From SAR86 cluster bacterium AG-313-N18 (lineage in GTDB: Bacteria > Pseudomonadota > Gammaproteobacteria > Magnimaribacterales > D2472), in NCBI GenBank assembly GCA_003283765.1, contig QBVY01000002.1, positions 48,772 through 112,771 of the forward strand: a stretch of 64,000 nt of DNA, written 5' to 3'. Under the pieces are notes generated by a model. That model did no database searches and was not told where the DNA came from. It saw nothing but the letters and a program-made list of their open reading frames with translations. A program made the position numbers and the translations under genes. Shown here piece by piece: positions 31,286 to 40,937 of this stretch. How positions within the stretch are numbered: position 1 is the first letter of the stretch; each line of letters begins with the position of its first letter.

Positions 31286-32188
31286 ATGTCTTCTGACTTA
31301 AAAAAGGATCCATTAGTAGATTCTTTTTTATCAGCTCTGCGTCTTGAAAAGGGCTTGTCTGAAAATACTATAAAAGCTTATTCAAATGACTGTCAGGATT
31401 TTAATAAATGGTTATTTTCAAATAAAAGATATAGAGCGGTCACTGCAACTGAAGCGGATATAGAAAATTACCTAAAGCACTTGAGGGTCATCGATCTATC
31501 AAATTCAAGCATTAATAGAAAACTGTCATCTTTAAAACATTTTTTTAATTATTTAAGCAAAACAAAACTTTTAAAATCTAATCCTGTTATGAATATATCA
31601 GGCCCTAAGAACAGTAAAGTTCTGCCAAAATCTTTATCAATTATTGATGTAAATAGCTTAATCGAAGCTCCAGACTGTTCTAATTTTATTGGATTAAGAG
31701 ATAGAGCTATGATTGAGCTAATGTATGCTACAGGGGTAAGAATCAGTGAGCTTATTAATTTAGAATATAGCAATATAGATCTAAATAGATCATTAATTAA
31801 GGTAATGGGCAAGGGCGGAAAAGAACGGATGATTCCTTTTGGTGATGATGCTCTCACATGGCTAATCAACTACATTGAGTTTAGGCGAAAGAATAATTTA
31901 TCGCTTAATTCACGTGATTTTTTTATTAGTCAGCAAGGTAAAAAAATTACACGACAGGCCTTTTGGCATAGGATAAAGATATACTTAAAAGTATCAGGAC
32001 TTTCCATGGATGTTTCTCCGCATACTCTCAGGCATGCATTTGCAACTCATTTATTAAATAATGGTGCAGACCTCAGATCTGTACAGATGTTGTTGGGTCA
32101 TAGTGATCTATCCACAACTCAGATATATACTCATATTGCAAAACAACGACTAAGCGATATGGTTAAACAACATCATCCAAGAGGTTAA
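31286..32188 (+). CDS. xerD: Site-specific tyrosine recombinase XerD
   Basis: Resolves chromosome dimers at dif with XerC. The N-terminal SAM-like domain begins DSFLSALRLEKGLSENTIKAY. The catalytic domain has the tyrosine-recombinase set: R in GVRISELINL, HTLRHAFATHLL, LLGHSDLSTTQIYTHI, including the nucleophilic tyrosine. The length of 300 residues is standard. xerD-dsbC-hom-thrC is the conserved Pseudomonas-type order, which favours XerD over XerC or an integron/phage integrase. Confidence 0.93.
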   Translation: MSSDLKKDPLVDSFLSALRLEKGLSENTIKAYSNDCQDFNKWLFSNKRYRAVTATEADIENYLKHLRVIDLSNSSINRKLSSLKHFFNYLSKTKLLKSNPVMNISGPKNSKVLPKSLSIIDVNSLIEAPDCSNFIGLRDRAMIELMYATGVRISELINLEYSNIDLNRSLIKVMGKGGKERMIPFGDDALTWLINYIEFRRKNNLSLNSRDFFISQQGKKITRQAFWHRIKIYLKVSGLSMDVSPHTLRHAFATHLLNNGADLRSVQMLLGHSDLSTTQIYTHIAKQRLSDMVKQHHPRG

Positions 32189-32194
32189 TTTTTT

Positions 32195-32905
32195 ATGAAG
32201 AGATTATTATTAATATTTGTTTTCATTTTTTCATCAGACATGAAATCTGATGAGCTGATAATTTCATCAAAAATAAATGCAGTTCTTCCAGAAGGAATGT
32301 CTGTTCAAAGCGTAAAAGAGTCTCAGATTGAAAATTTATTCATAGTTGATATTGGAGATTTGCAACCTATTTATGCTTCCAAAAATGGAGAATTCTTTTT
32401 TTATGGAGAGCTATATGCAGTTAACGGCAATATGCTGCAAAACACCACCAAAGACGAGGTAAATTTAAAACGTAAAAGTATTTTAGATAAAACATTATCT
32501 GAGGATGATTTTATTAGCTTTAAATCTGAAAATGAAAAGCATAGTGTTACCATTTTTACTGATGTTGATTGCGGCTACTGCAGAAAGTTTCATAATGAAA
32601 TCAAAGATTTTAATGATCTTGGTATATCTGTAAATTATGTTGCATTTCCTAGATCGGGATTGGATTCTGTTTCCTACAATAAAATTGTTACAGCCTGGTG
32701 CTCAAAGGACCCAAAAAGCGTTCTAACCAAAATGAAGCAAGGTATAGATGTAGAGCTATCAATGTGCCAAGACCATCCTGTTGAAGCGCATTTTCTTCTC
32801 GGTCAAAAGATTGGCATTACTGGTACGCCAGCTATAATTAAATCAAATGGAGAGCTGCTTCCAGGATACCTTCCTCCAGAAGAGCTGTTAACTAGATTAA
32901 ATTAA
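32195..32905 (+). CDS. dsbC: Periplasmic disulfide isomerase DsbC
   Basis: Reshuffles wrong disulfides in the periplasm. A short signal peptide (MKRLLLIFVFIFSS...) precedes an N-terminal dimerisation domain (about 20-85). The thioredoxin domain has the active-site CGYC (C126, C129). Cis-proline is expected in GITGTPAIIKSNGELLPGYLPPEEL. The length of 236 residues is normal. It lies between xerD and hom with gaps of a few bases. The cognate reductase DsbD is not in the window. Confidence 0.92.
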   Translation: MKRLLLIFVFIFSSDMKSDELIISSKINAVLPEGMSVQSVKESQIENLFIVDIGDLQPIYASKNGEFFFYGELYAVNGNMLQNTTKDEVNLKRKSILDKTLSEDDFISFKSENEKHSVTIFTDVDCGYCRKFHNEIKDFNDLGISVNYVAFPRSGLDSVSYNKIVTAWCSKDPKSVLTKMKQGIDVELSMCQDHPVEAHFLLGQKIGITGTPAIIKSNGELLPGYLPPEELLTRLN

Positions 32906-32907
32906 AT

Positions 32908-34161
32908 ATGGCTAAACTAAAAATAGGTATTTGCGGTTGGGGAAATGTTGCAACCGGATTATATGAGGAATTGGTCAATGGAGCTGAAATCTATAATGAT
33001 TGGGAAATATGCTGCATAGGTGCACGACGTGATAACCCTAAATGTAATCCAGGCTCAACAAAGATTCTTAGAGATATTTTTGAGGTTGTTGAGGAGGATA
33101 TAGATGTGCTTGTCGAATTAATCGGTGGAGTTGAAACAGCCAAAGATTTAATTGAACGAGCGCTTAACGCAGGCAAGCATGTTGTAACTGCTAATAAAGC
33201 AGTAATATTCGAACATGGTGAGGAGCTAATTAATACAGCAATAAAAAATAATGTAGAGCTATTATTTGAATCTGCTGTTTGTGCAGGCACACCATCCATT
33301 AAGATGCTCTCAAATGATTTAACTGCAAATAAAATTTCTAAAGTTGCAGGGATGCTTAATGGGACAACAAATTTTATTTTAAGTAACATGGAAGAAGGGG
33401 CTTCTTATGAAGCTGTTTTGCAGGAAGCTCAAGAAAAAGGATATGCAGAACCTGATCCAAGTTTAGATGTGAATGGAACTGATGCTGCACATAAAATTGG
33501 AATTCTTTCAGCTTTAGCTTTTAATACAGGTCTTCCTGCACCTAGTTTTTATGTTGAAGGTATAGAAAATATTCAATCTCAGGACTTTACATATGCAGAA
33601 GACTTTCAATTAACCATCAAGCATTTGGCTGTTGCCAAATTAAATGATGAGGGAATTGAATTGAGGAGTCACCCAGTGTTGCTCAGCAAAGACTCCAGCT
33701 TGGCAGGATTAAAGGGTGTGAGGAATGGCATTCAATTTGATACTAACCTCCTGGGAGAATTTCATGTTGCAGGGTCTGGAGCGGGACGAGAATCGACTGC
33801 ATCTGGACTGATTTCTGATTTATTCGCACTTTCAAGATCAAAAGGATCTTCGCCTATGCGCTATCCAGACTTTTCTAAAAAAGCTAACCTGCTTAATTTT
33901 GATGATTTAGTTTTTAAATATTATGTTTATTTAGAAGTTAAAGATGAGCCTGGCGTTTTAGCTTTAATTAGCAAAATATTTGCAGATCAAAGTATTGGTT
34001 TTGATAAGGTTATTCAAAAAGACCAGTTAGATAATAGTAATGTTCCAGTGGTAATTTTTACTGATCCAATTGTTGAAAATGAAATGCAAATTGCTTTGCA
34101 GGATTTAAAAAATAATCCAGTTATCTTAAATTCTAAAATTATAAGAATTGAGGACCTGTAA
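32908..34161 (+). CDS. hom: Homoserine dehydrogenase (monofunctional, with ACT domain)
   Basis: Reduces aspartate semialdehyde to homoserine for threonine and methionine. N-terminal Rossmann motif IGICGWGNVATGL, then VTANKAVI, GMLNGTTNFIL and the catalytic-domain DPSLDVNGTDAAHK. The last ~70 residues (YLEVKDEPGVLALISKIF) form an ACT domain, implying feedback control by an amino acid, probably threonine. It is not fused to aspartokinase as in E. coli ThrA. The stop overlaps the thrC ATG by one base. No leader peptide or attenuator fits in the two-base gap upstream. Confidence 0.95.
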   Translation: MAKLKIGICGWGNVATGLYEELVNGAEIYNDWEICCIGARRDNPKCNPGSTKILRDIFEVVEEDIDVLVELIGGVETAKDLIERALNAGKHVVTANKAVIFEHGEELINTAIKNNVELLFESAVCAGTPSIKMLSNDLTANKISKVAGMLNGTTNFILSNMEEGASYEAVLQEAQEKGYAEPDPSLDVNGTDAAHKIGILSALAFNTGLPAPSFYVEGIENIQSQDFTYAEDFQLTIKHLAVAKLNDEGIELRSHPVLLSKDSSLAGLKGVRNGIQFDTNLLGEFHVAGSGAGRESTASGLISDLFALSRSKGSSPMRYPDFSKKANLLNFDDLVFKYYVYLEVKDEPGVLALISKIFADQSIGFDKVIQKDQLDNSNVPVVIFTDPIVENEMQIALQDLKNNPVILNSKIIRIEDL

Positions 34162-35537
34162 TGCTTTATCACTCAACAAGAGGTAAAGACTCTGATAAGG
34201 ACTTTGCATCAATTCTTATGCAAGGTCTTGCTGAGGATGGCGGTCTCTTTATGCCAGATTATTGGCCGCAAGTTGATTTAGATGAAATTAAGTCTAAAAC
34301 ATCATTTGTAGATATAGCTAAATGCATCGTACCTTTATTTACCTCATCATCTTTCTCTCATGATGAGACGATAGGCATAGTTGAATCTACTTGGCATGAT
34401 TTTGAACATCAAGACCTTATTGGCATAAAAGAATTTAATTCAGTTGCAATTCTTGAGCTTTTTCATGGTCCCACCGCAGCATTCAAAGATTTTGGATTGC
34501 AGCTAGCTGCAGCTTTTTTTAATCAGGTCTTAGAGTCTGAAAATAAAACTGCAATTGTGCTTGGAGCAACATCCGGCGACACTGGCTCAGCTGCAATTGA
34601 TGCATGCAGGAGTTATGACAGAATTAAGAGCTTTATTATGCTTCCAAATGGCAATATGTCTGAAGTTCAACGAAGGCAAATGAGCACTATTAAAGCTTCA
34701 AATGTTTTTGCTCTTAGAATTAACGGAACATTTGATGATTGCCAAGATTTGGTAAAGCTTGCATTCAAAAAACGTGATTTTTTAAATACTGATCAATATT
34801 TATTAGCAGTTAATTCAATAAATTGGACCAGAATTATTGGCCAAATTTGTTATTACTTTTATGCCTACAATCAATTACACAATAAAGGAAATATAAATTT
34901 TTCCATCCCAACAGGCAATTTTGGCAATGTATTTGCTTGCTACTCAGCCCATAAAATGGGGCTTCCAATCAACAAAATTTCTGTCGCTGTTAATAATAAT
35001 GACATCTTGCATCGTTTCTTTAGTGATAACGATTACTCAAAGCAAATTGTTCATGAAACTGTTTCTCCTAGTATGGATATAAGCGTCGCGAGTAATTTTG
35101 AAAGATTGATATATGATTTCTTCTTGGATAGAGATTCAGCTAAATGCGCTGCAATGTTTGATAATTTTCCAGCTAATCCCATAGAGCTAAATAGTAAAAC
35201 CTGGCAAAAGAAAGAAAAACTTTTTTCTTCAAGTAAAGTTAATGATTTGGATACAAAAAAAATTATTCAAGAAATTCATCAATCATATGGTTATATCTTA
35301 GATCCTCATACCGCTGTTGCAGCATCCGAGGCATTAAGAAAAAGCGATCAAGGGAACCCCTATGTTGTCCTATCTACTGCTCACCCGGCTAAATTTCCTA
35401 AAATTTACGAAGAGTTAGGCATAGAAATAAACTTTTTACCTGCAGCATTAAAAGGCTTATTTCAAAAAGAGGAGAGCCTTCATACCTTTGATGCTGATTA
35501 CAATCAAATCATCAACTTTATTAACCTTAATAACTAA
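34161..35537 (+). CDS. thrC: Threonine synthase
   Basis: PLP enzyme converting O-phosphohomoserine to threonine. The PLP lysine is in HGPTAAFKDFGLQ, and the phosphate-binding GATSGDTGSAAIDA and SINWTRI segments are intact. It opens MLYHSTRG, as usual for this class. The length of 458 residues is normal for the proteobacterial long form. It is coupled to hom by TAATG. No thrB lies next to it. Confidence 0.96.
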   Translation: MLYHSTRGKDSDKDFASILMQGLAEDGGLFMPDYWPQVDLDEIKSKTSFVDIAKCIVPLFTSSSFSHDETIGIVESTWHDFEHQDLIGIKEFNSVAILELFHGPTAAFKDFGLQLAAAFFNQVLESENKTAIVLGATSGDTGSAAIDACRSYDRIKSFIMLPNGNMSEVQRRQMSTIKASNVFALRINGTFDDCQDLVKLAFKKRDFLNTDQYLLAVNSINWTRIIGQICYYFYAYNQLHNKGNINFSIPTGNFGNVFACYSAHKMGLPINKISVAVNNNDILHRFFSDNDYSKQIVHETVSPSMDISVASNFERLIYDFFLDRDSAKCAAMFDNFPANPIELNSKTWQKKEKLFSSSKVNDLDTKKIIQEIHQSYGYILDPHTAVAASEALRKSDQGNPYVVLSTAHPAKFPKIYEELGIEINFLPAALKGLFQKEESLHTFDADYNQIINFINLNN

Positions 35538-35547
35538 ATATTATTTT

Positions 35548-36126
35548 ATGAACATACCAAAGATAGTAAAAGCATCAATCACTGATTTAGAGAGAGTGAA
35601 AGGAGTTCTCAAGTTAGGTTTCGCATCAGATGCATTATTGAGATGGGTTTTTCCTGATGCATCATCATTCTTAAAATGCTTTGACATATGGATGGAAGAA
35701 TTTTCAAAAATTGCTTTTGAAAACAATATTGTTTATTCAGAAGAAAATTTCTATGGATCGTCTCTCTGGCATCCACCAGGGGTTGAGTTTGATAATTCTT
35801 CCCTAGAACCAACTTTTGAATACATTCCCTCTGATCGTATTGAGGTAGTTGCAAAGTTTTTTGAGGAATTTGAGAAATATCATCCCGAAGATGCTTGGTA
35901 CTTATCATTCATTGCTGTTGATCCAGCGCAACAAAGAAAAGGTATAGGGTCTTTTTTGCTAAAAGAAGCATTACAGATGATTGATGAAAGAGGGGATAGA
36001 GCTTATTTAGAAGCATCCAATGAGCAGAATAAGGCTTTGTATGAGAGACACGGTTTCGTTGAAATTGGCAGAGTTCAATTTGAGGACTCTCCACCTGCAT
36101 TTCCCATGATCAGAGAAGCAAAGTAA
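35548..36126 (+). CDS. GNAT-family N-acetyltransferase
   Basis: A 192-residue GNAT acetyltransferase of unknown substrate. The acetyl-CoA-binding motif A is AVDPAQQRKGIGSFLLKEAL at about residue 125; LEASNEQNKALYERHGFVEIG is motif B. I start at the ATG at 35548 (MNIPKIVKASI), ten bases after the thrC stop. An in-frame ATG 60 bases upstream lies within thrC and gives a leader unlike the family. It may be co-transcribed with hom-thrC. Confidence 0.85.
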   Translation: MNIPKIVKASITDLERVKGVLKLGFASDALLRWVFPDASSFLKCFDIWMEEFSKIAFENNIVYSEENFYGSSLWHPPGVEFDNSSLEPTFEYIPSDRIEVVAKFFEEFEKYHPEDAWYLSFIAVDPAQQRKGIGSFLLKEALQMIDERGDRAYLEASNEQNKALYERHGFVEIGRVQFEDSPPAFPMIREAK

Positions 36127-36227
36127 GCGCATTTTGACTTTATAGCAGTAAATTTTTATCCATCTAAGCTAATCTTTATGATATTAACTGTTTCATAGAT
36201 TCCTTAAAGATACTAAAATGCAAATCT

Positions 36228-37323
36228 ATGGAAACAGGTGAAATTAAATCAACCCTTAATGATCTCCGAGATCGCATGAATGATCTCCGGGGGCATCTTT
36301 GACGTTGCTAACAAAGAAAGCTCTCTAGAGAACATTAATACCAGGTTATCTGATGAGTCCACTTGGTCTAATTTAGATCTCTCCCAAACTCTTAACAAAG
36401 AAAAAGCCAATCTAGAAAAATTTTTAAATCTTTTTCTATCAGTTGATGAGGCTATCAAGGATAATCTTGATCTTCTAGATATTGCAATTGAAGAATCAGA
36501 CGATGCTTCTATTAACGAAATCAATGAAGAAACTTTGACTCTCATCTCCAGCGTAGAAGATTTAGAGTTTAATAGAATGTTCTCTAATAAAATGGATCCT
36601 AACTCAGCATTCATTGACATCCAATCTGGCTCAGGCGGAACTGAGGCTCAAGATTGGGCAGATATGCTTCTTAGAATGTATACAAGATGGGCTGAAAAGC
36701 ATGAATTTTCTGTTTCTGTAATTGAACATTCTCCTGGAGAAGTTGCTGGAATAAAATCAGCATCGTTGCTGATAAAAGGTAGTTATGCGTATGGATGGCT
36801 TAGAACTGAAACTGGAGTGCATAGGTTGGTAAGGAAGTCACCTTTCGACTCTGGCAGTAGAAGACATACATCTTTTGCATCCGTTTTCATTTCTCCAGAA
36901 ATTGATGAATCAATTGAGGTTGAATTAAATCCTGCTGATGTTCGAATAGATACTTATAGAGCCTCTGGAGCTGGTGGCCAACATGTTAATAAAACAGATT
37001 CAGCAGTACGTTTAACTCATGTTCCAACAGGTACGGTTGTGCAGTGTCAAAATGATCGATCTCAGCATAAAAATAAAGATAATGCTTTTAAACAACTTAA
37101 ATCAAAACTTTATGAGCTAGAATTACAAAAGCAGAAGGATGAACAGCAGGTATTGGAAGACAGTAAGTCTGATATTGGTTGGGGTAGCCAAATTCGTTCA
37201 TACGTTTTAGATCAATCTCGCATTAAAGACTTAAGAACCAACGTTGAAAGTGGTAATATCTCCTCAATCCTAGATGGAGATATAGATATTTTTATTAAAG
37301 CTAGTCTAACCCAGGGAGTATAA
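36228..37323 (+). CDS. prfB: Peptide chain release factor 2 (programmed +1 frameshift)
   Basis: Recognises UAA/UGA and releases the peptide. The gene starts with ATG at 36228 (METGEIKSTLNDLRDRM...) and reaches an in-frame TGA at 36300-36302 after 24 codons. A +1 shift, skipping T36300, continues as LDVANKESSLEN to the stop at 37321-37323. The product is 364 residues, matching the usual 365. The SPF anticodon-like tripeptide (KSPFDSG) and the GAGGQHVNKTD catalytic loop are intact. The 3' part alone could be mistaken for a gene starting at 36280. lysS follows directly, as in E. coli. Confidence 0.97.
36287..36303 (+). promoter_or_regulatory. RF2 autoregulatory +1 frameshift site
   Basis: CGGGGG (internal Shine-Dalgarno-like), a three-base spacer CAT, the slippery CTT, then T-GAC containing TGA. 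The layout matches the conserved E. coli site, with His in place of Tyr in the spacer and C for A before the G run. Low RF2 favours the shift, giving feedback control. Confidence 0.93.
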
Positions 37324-38814
37324 ATGAGTGATTCAAATATTGGCGGCGAAGCTTCTATCTTAGAAGAAAGAAGAAGAAAGCTTGAAGAGCTTAGAGATCA
37401 AAATATAGCTTATGTAAATAATTACACTCCTACTGATAAAGCCCAAGAATTGCATGATTCTCATGGGCATCTAAGTAAACAAGCGCTGGAAGATAAAAAG
37501 ATTACTAATTTAGCTGTGGCTGGAAGAATAGTTCTTAAGAGGATTATGGGTAATGCCAGTTTTGTAACAATCAGAGATGGTTCAGGCGATATACAAGCTT
37601 ACATTAGCAAGAATAATATTGATCCAGAGTTATATAAAAATTTTAAATCTTGGGACCTTGGAGACATTATCGGCATAACTGGCGACTTATTTAAAACTAA
37701 AACAGAAGAACTGACAGTTGAAGCTAATTCAATCATCTTAATTACGAAATCGCTTAGACCTATGCCAGAAAAGCATAAAGGCTTAACTGATATTGAAATT
37801 AAATATCGCCAACGATATCTAGATTTAATGAGCAGCCCTGAGTCAAAGGAGATCTTTATTAAACGCTCTAAAATTGTCTCATCCATAAGAGCTTCAATGC
37901 TGGAAGATGATTTTCTAGAAGTAGAAACTCCTATGATGCATTCTATACCTGGTGGAGCTGTAGCTAAACCCTTCATTACTCAACATAACGCTCTTGATAG
38001 GGAGCTCTTTTTAAGAATTGCGCCTGAGTTGCACCTTAAAAGACTTCTCGTTGGTGGTTTTGATAAGGTGTTTGAGATTAACAGAAGCTTCAGAAATGAA
38101 GGCCTGTCAACGAGGCACAATCCTGAGTTTACAATGTTAGAGTTTTACGCAGCCTTTGCTTCATTTAATGGAACAATAGACTTCACTAAGAGTATTATTC
38201 AGTCAGCATCAGAGGCAATTGGAAATAATGATCAAATAGAATGGGATGGCGACAAAATAGACCTTTCTCATTTTTCAATCAAAACTCTTAATGATCTAGT
38301 GTTAGAACACAACCCCGATCTAAGCGTTGATGATTTAACAAGTCTGGATAAACTTAGAAGTTACTCTAAAACAATCAACTTGTCATATAAGGACTCATGG
38401 GGGGCAGGAAAGATTTTATTAGAAATTTTTGAAAAATCAGTTGAAGCAAATCTCATTCAACCAACTTTTGTTACAGAGTATCCTGTTGAGGTTTCACCTC
38501 TTTCAAGAAGAAACAATGAAAACCCATTAATTGCGGACAGGTTTGAATTATTTATTGGTGGAAAAGAAATTGCTAATGGTTTTTGTGAGTTAAATGATCC
38601 AGACGATCAGGCAGAAAGATTCAAGGAGCAGGTTAAAGCAAAAGCAGATGGTGATGATGAGGCTATGGGTTTCGATGAAGACTATATTACTGCTTTGGAG
38701 CATGGTATGCCTCCTGCTGTAGGGGTTGGTGTGGGGATAGATAGATTAGTTATGATGTTAACCAATCAAAGCTCAATACGAGATGTCATTTTATTTCCTC
38801 AATTAAAGTCCTAA
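37324..38814 (+). CDS. lysS: Lysyl-tRNA synthetase (class II)
   Basis: 496 residues. The N-terminal OB-fold anticodon-binding domain (AVAGRIVLKRIMGNASFVTIRD) is followed by the class II catalytic core with motif 1 (EVETPMMHSIPGGA), motif 2 (FEINRSFRNEGLSTRHNPEFTMLE) and motif 3 (GVGVGIDRLVMMLT). The ATG follows the prfB stop without a gap. The order prfB-lysS is conserved in gammaproteobacteria. Confidence 0.97.
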   Translation: MSDSNIGGEASILEERRRKLEELRDQNIAYVNNYTPTDKAQELHDSHGHLSKQALEDKKITNLAVAGRIVLKRIMGNASFVTIRDGSGDIQAYISKNNIDPELYKNFKSWDLGDIIGITGDLFKTKTEELTVEANSIILITKSLRPMPEKHKGLTDIEIKYRQRYLDLMSSPESKEIFIKRSKIVSSIRASMLEDDFLEVETPMMHSIPGGAVAKPFITQHNALDRELFLRIAPELHLKRLLVGGFDKVFEINRSFRNEGLSTRHNPEFTMLEFYAAFASFNGTIDFTKSIIQSASEAIGNNDQIEWDGDKIDLSHFSIKTLNDLVLEHNPDLSVDDLTSLDKLRSYSKTINLSYKDSWGAGKILLEIFEKSVEANLIQPTFVTEYPVEVSPLSRRNNENPLIADRFELFIGGKEIANGFCELNDPDDQAERFKEQVKAKADGDDEAMGFDEDYITALEHGMPPAVGVGVGIDRLVMMLTNQSSIRDVILFPQLKS

Positions 38815-38824
38815 CTCTTTAAGT

Positions 38825-39475
38825 ATGTATCTTACTTTGCTCATTACTATCGGGGTCCCTTTATTCATTGTCATTGCCATAATCTATTCAGATAGATTCA
38901 GAGAGCCTACTGACTTAGTTATAAAGACTTTCTTTGCTGGAGTTATCATATGTTTTCCTGCAGCAGAGCTAAATCATCTCCTGATCCCATCTTATGAATA
39001 TTCATATCGCGCTGGATTTACAGAAGAAACATTAAAGTTTTTAGTTCTATATTTTTATATCAGACCTAAAAGTGCATTTAATGAGCCAATGGATGCAATT
39101 GTTTATGGAGTTATAGTTTCACTAGGTTTTGCAACTTTTGAAAATATTTCATATGTGTATCAAGGAAATTTTGGAGTTGATTCTTTTTCTCTGTCAATTA
39201 TGAGAGCGATAAGCGCAATCCCATTGCATGCAACCTGCGGCATTATCATGGGTTATTTTTTTGGTTTATATTCTTTTACCCACTCCAGGCAATTTTTAAT
39301 TAAAAGCATAATCTTTCCAATAGGAATTCATGCGACTTATAACTTTTTAACTAGCTATGATTTTTTCTTTCTATATTTTTTGGTTGCTGTAATGATCTAT
39401 GCCAGAGGTCTTCATACAGAGTTTGCAGAGCTTCAAGCAAAGAAAGCCAGAGAGGATGAAACTAAGGTAATTTAA
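38825..39475 (+). CDS. PrsW-like intramembrane metalloprotease
   Basis: A 216-residue membrane protein with about seven hydrophobic segments. Motifs fit the PrsW/CPBP superfamily: the EE pair E67-E68 with K71 in TEETLKFLVL, F(x)ENISY, then histidines in IPLHATCGIIMGYFFG and GIHATYNFL that would bind the metal. PrsW in Bacillus cleaves an anti-sigma factor; the target here is unknown. It follows lysS by ten bases and converges on the DUF6231-type gene. rseA lies elsewhere in the window (57 kb), but nothing in the sequence links them. Confidence 0.82.
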   Translation: MYLTLLITIGVPLFIVIAIIYSDRFREPTDLVIKTFFAGVIICFPAAELNHLLIPSYEYSYRAGFTEETLKFLVLYFYIRPKSAFNEPMDAIVYGVIVSLGFATFENISYVYQGNFGVDSFSLSIMRAISAIPLHATCGIIMGYFFGLYSFTHSRQFLIKSIIFPIGIHATYNFLTSYDFFFLYFLVAVMIYARGLHTEFAELQAKKAREDETKVI

Positions 39476-39480
39476 AGAAA

Positions 39481-39930
39481 TTACCATCTAAATTTTTCAA
39501 AGTTTTCTGGATTGGCCCAACCATCAGGATTATTCCAACCTCGTTTATTATTATAAGTTTTTAGGTTATAGGAATAGACTCTTGATTGAGTGACCTCAAC
39601 ATCTTGAGTAAAACCTAGCTCTAAAAAGTTTTGATGTTCTTTATCATCTTTTTTTGACTTTAAAATTAATATTTTTTGAGCAAGAATATTCTTCACTATA
39701 CCAATCTGAGTTTTTGATATAGGCATGTCATCAAAGATTATGCACAGGTCACATGACTCAACTTTGTTAGAGTCTAGATGAGTAAGATTTATAATTGATA
39801 AACTTTTTAAAGAATCTTCAGAAAGCTTTGCAAAGGAGCTCAAATCTTTTGTTGTTATGGCTAAAACTGATGTAACTTTTTCGTTGTGAATGACTTCCAG
39901 AAGAAAATCATTTAACCCACTTTTATTCAT
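39481..39930 (-). CDS. Uncharacterised protein, DUF6231-like
   Basis: A 149-residue cytoplasmic protein with alternating hydrophobic strands suggesting a small Rossmann-like alpha/beta fold (CDLCIIFDDMP in the middle). The C-terminus is aromatic-rich: NNPDGWANPENFEKFRW, a pattern I associate with the DUF6231 family of gammaproteobacteria. No catalytic motif is apparent and the function is unknown. Its ATG abuts the mdh stop, so it is the last gene of an alkB-mdh-DUF6231 operon. Confidence 0.7.
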   Translation of the reverse strand: MNKSGLNDFLLEVIHNEKVTSVLAITTKDLSSFAKLSEDSLKSLSIINLTHLDSNKVESCDLCIIFDDMPISKTQIGIVKNILAQKILILKSKKDDKEHQNFLELGFTQDVEVTQSRVYSYNLKTYNNKRGWNNPDGWANPENFEKFRW

Positions 39931-40929
39931 TTATGTCAAAAGGTCCTCAACAGCAGCTCTCTCATCAATGAGCTCATTAGTTGAAATTCTTATCTTTTCC
40001 TTGGCGAAATCAGATAATACAATATCTCGTACAATCTCAACTTTTCCTTCTGAAGTAGTCATTAAAGGCATGCCACAAATGATCCCCTCAGGAAGGTCAT
40101 AGCTTCCATCTGAAATCACAGCTGCACTAAAGCATTCACCAGATTGAGTTGGACTCTCACAAGCCATAACAGTGTCTAAAGCAGCTTTTGCAGCCGAAGT
40201 TGCTGAGGAGGCACCTCGTGAATCAATAACAGCCTTACCTCGCTGTTGAACAATTGGTAAGAATTTGTTTTCAATCCAATTCATATCATCAATTAGATCT
40301 TTTCCTAGCGATCCATTGACCATGATGTTTTCAAAATCAGGATACATAGTTGGACTATGATTGCCCCAAATAATCATTTTGTTGATTTCTCCAATAGCAA
40401 TATTAAGTTTTTTAGACAAGACTGATCTTGCTCTGCTTGAATCTAACATTGTCATTGCCATCCATAATTGAGATTCATTATTAGCTGCATGCCTTCCAAT
40501 TAATGCATTGGTATTAGCAGGATTGCCAACTACCAAGATTTTTGCATCCGGTTTACCAAATTTACCAATTGCTTGACCCTGGCCAACAAAAATACCACCA
40601 TTTATTTGCAGCAAGTCAGCACGTTCTTCAATTTTTTTGCCATTGAATACTATTCCTCTAGGGATGCTTCCCACTAAGAGGAACCAGTCTGCATCTTTTG
40701 CAGCTTCTTCAAAGTTTGCTGTGTAATTTACATTTCCCATATTTGGAAAATTAGAATCTTCTAGTTCCATTACTAGACCCTCTAACTTATCTACTACTTG
40801 TGGGATTTCTACTAATTCGAGATCAACAATCTTATCTCCAAAGGTATGCCCATCTACCAATCTTGGTATTAAAGAATAACTGATCTGACCCGCAGCACCA
40901 GTTACAACAACTTTGACTCTATCTTTCAT
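39931..40929 (-). CDS. mdh: Malate dehydrogenase (NAD-dependent, cytosolic-type)
   Basis: Oxidises malate to oxaloacetate in the TCA cycle. Nucleotide-binding TGAAGQISYSLIPRL at the N-terminus, VGNPANTNALIG, and the catalytic histidine in IIWGNHSPTMYPDF. The length of 332 residues and these signatures place it in the cytosolic-type (long) MDH group found in many proteobacteria and actinobacteria, not the E. coli short type. It lies between an AlkB-like gene and a DUF6231-like gene with almost no gaps. Confidence 0.95.
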   Translation of the reverse strand: MKDRVKVVVTGAAGQISYSLIPRLVDGHTFGDKIVDLELVEIPQVVDKLEGLVMELEDSNFPNMGNVNYTANFEEAAKDADWFLLVGSIPRGIVFNGKKIEERADLLQINGGIFVGQGQAIGKFGKPDAKILVVGNPANTNALIGRHAANNESQLWMAMTMLDSSRARSVLSKKLNIAIGEINKMIIWGNHSPTMYPDFENIMVNGSLGKDLIDDMNWIENKFLPIVQQRGKAVIDSRGASSATSAAKAALDTVMACESPTQSGECFSAAVISDGSYDLPEGIICGMPLMTTSEGKVEIVRDIVLSDFAKEKIRISTNELIDERAAVEDLLT

Positions 40930-40937
40930 AACAATCC

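Noticed and set aside
32906..32907. Threonine attenuator before hom-thrC
   Set aside because: There are only two bases between dsbC and hom, so no leader peptide or terminator is possible there.
35488..35547. 20-residue upstream extension of the GNAT gene
   Set aside because: It lies mostly within thrC, and the extra peptide has no GNAT similarity. The ATG at 35548 fits better.
36280..37323. prfB as an ordinary ORF starting at 36280
   Set aside because: The first residues read from that ATG (MISGGIF) are not RF2-like, while the upstream ATG at 36228 plus the frameshift site gives the full protein.
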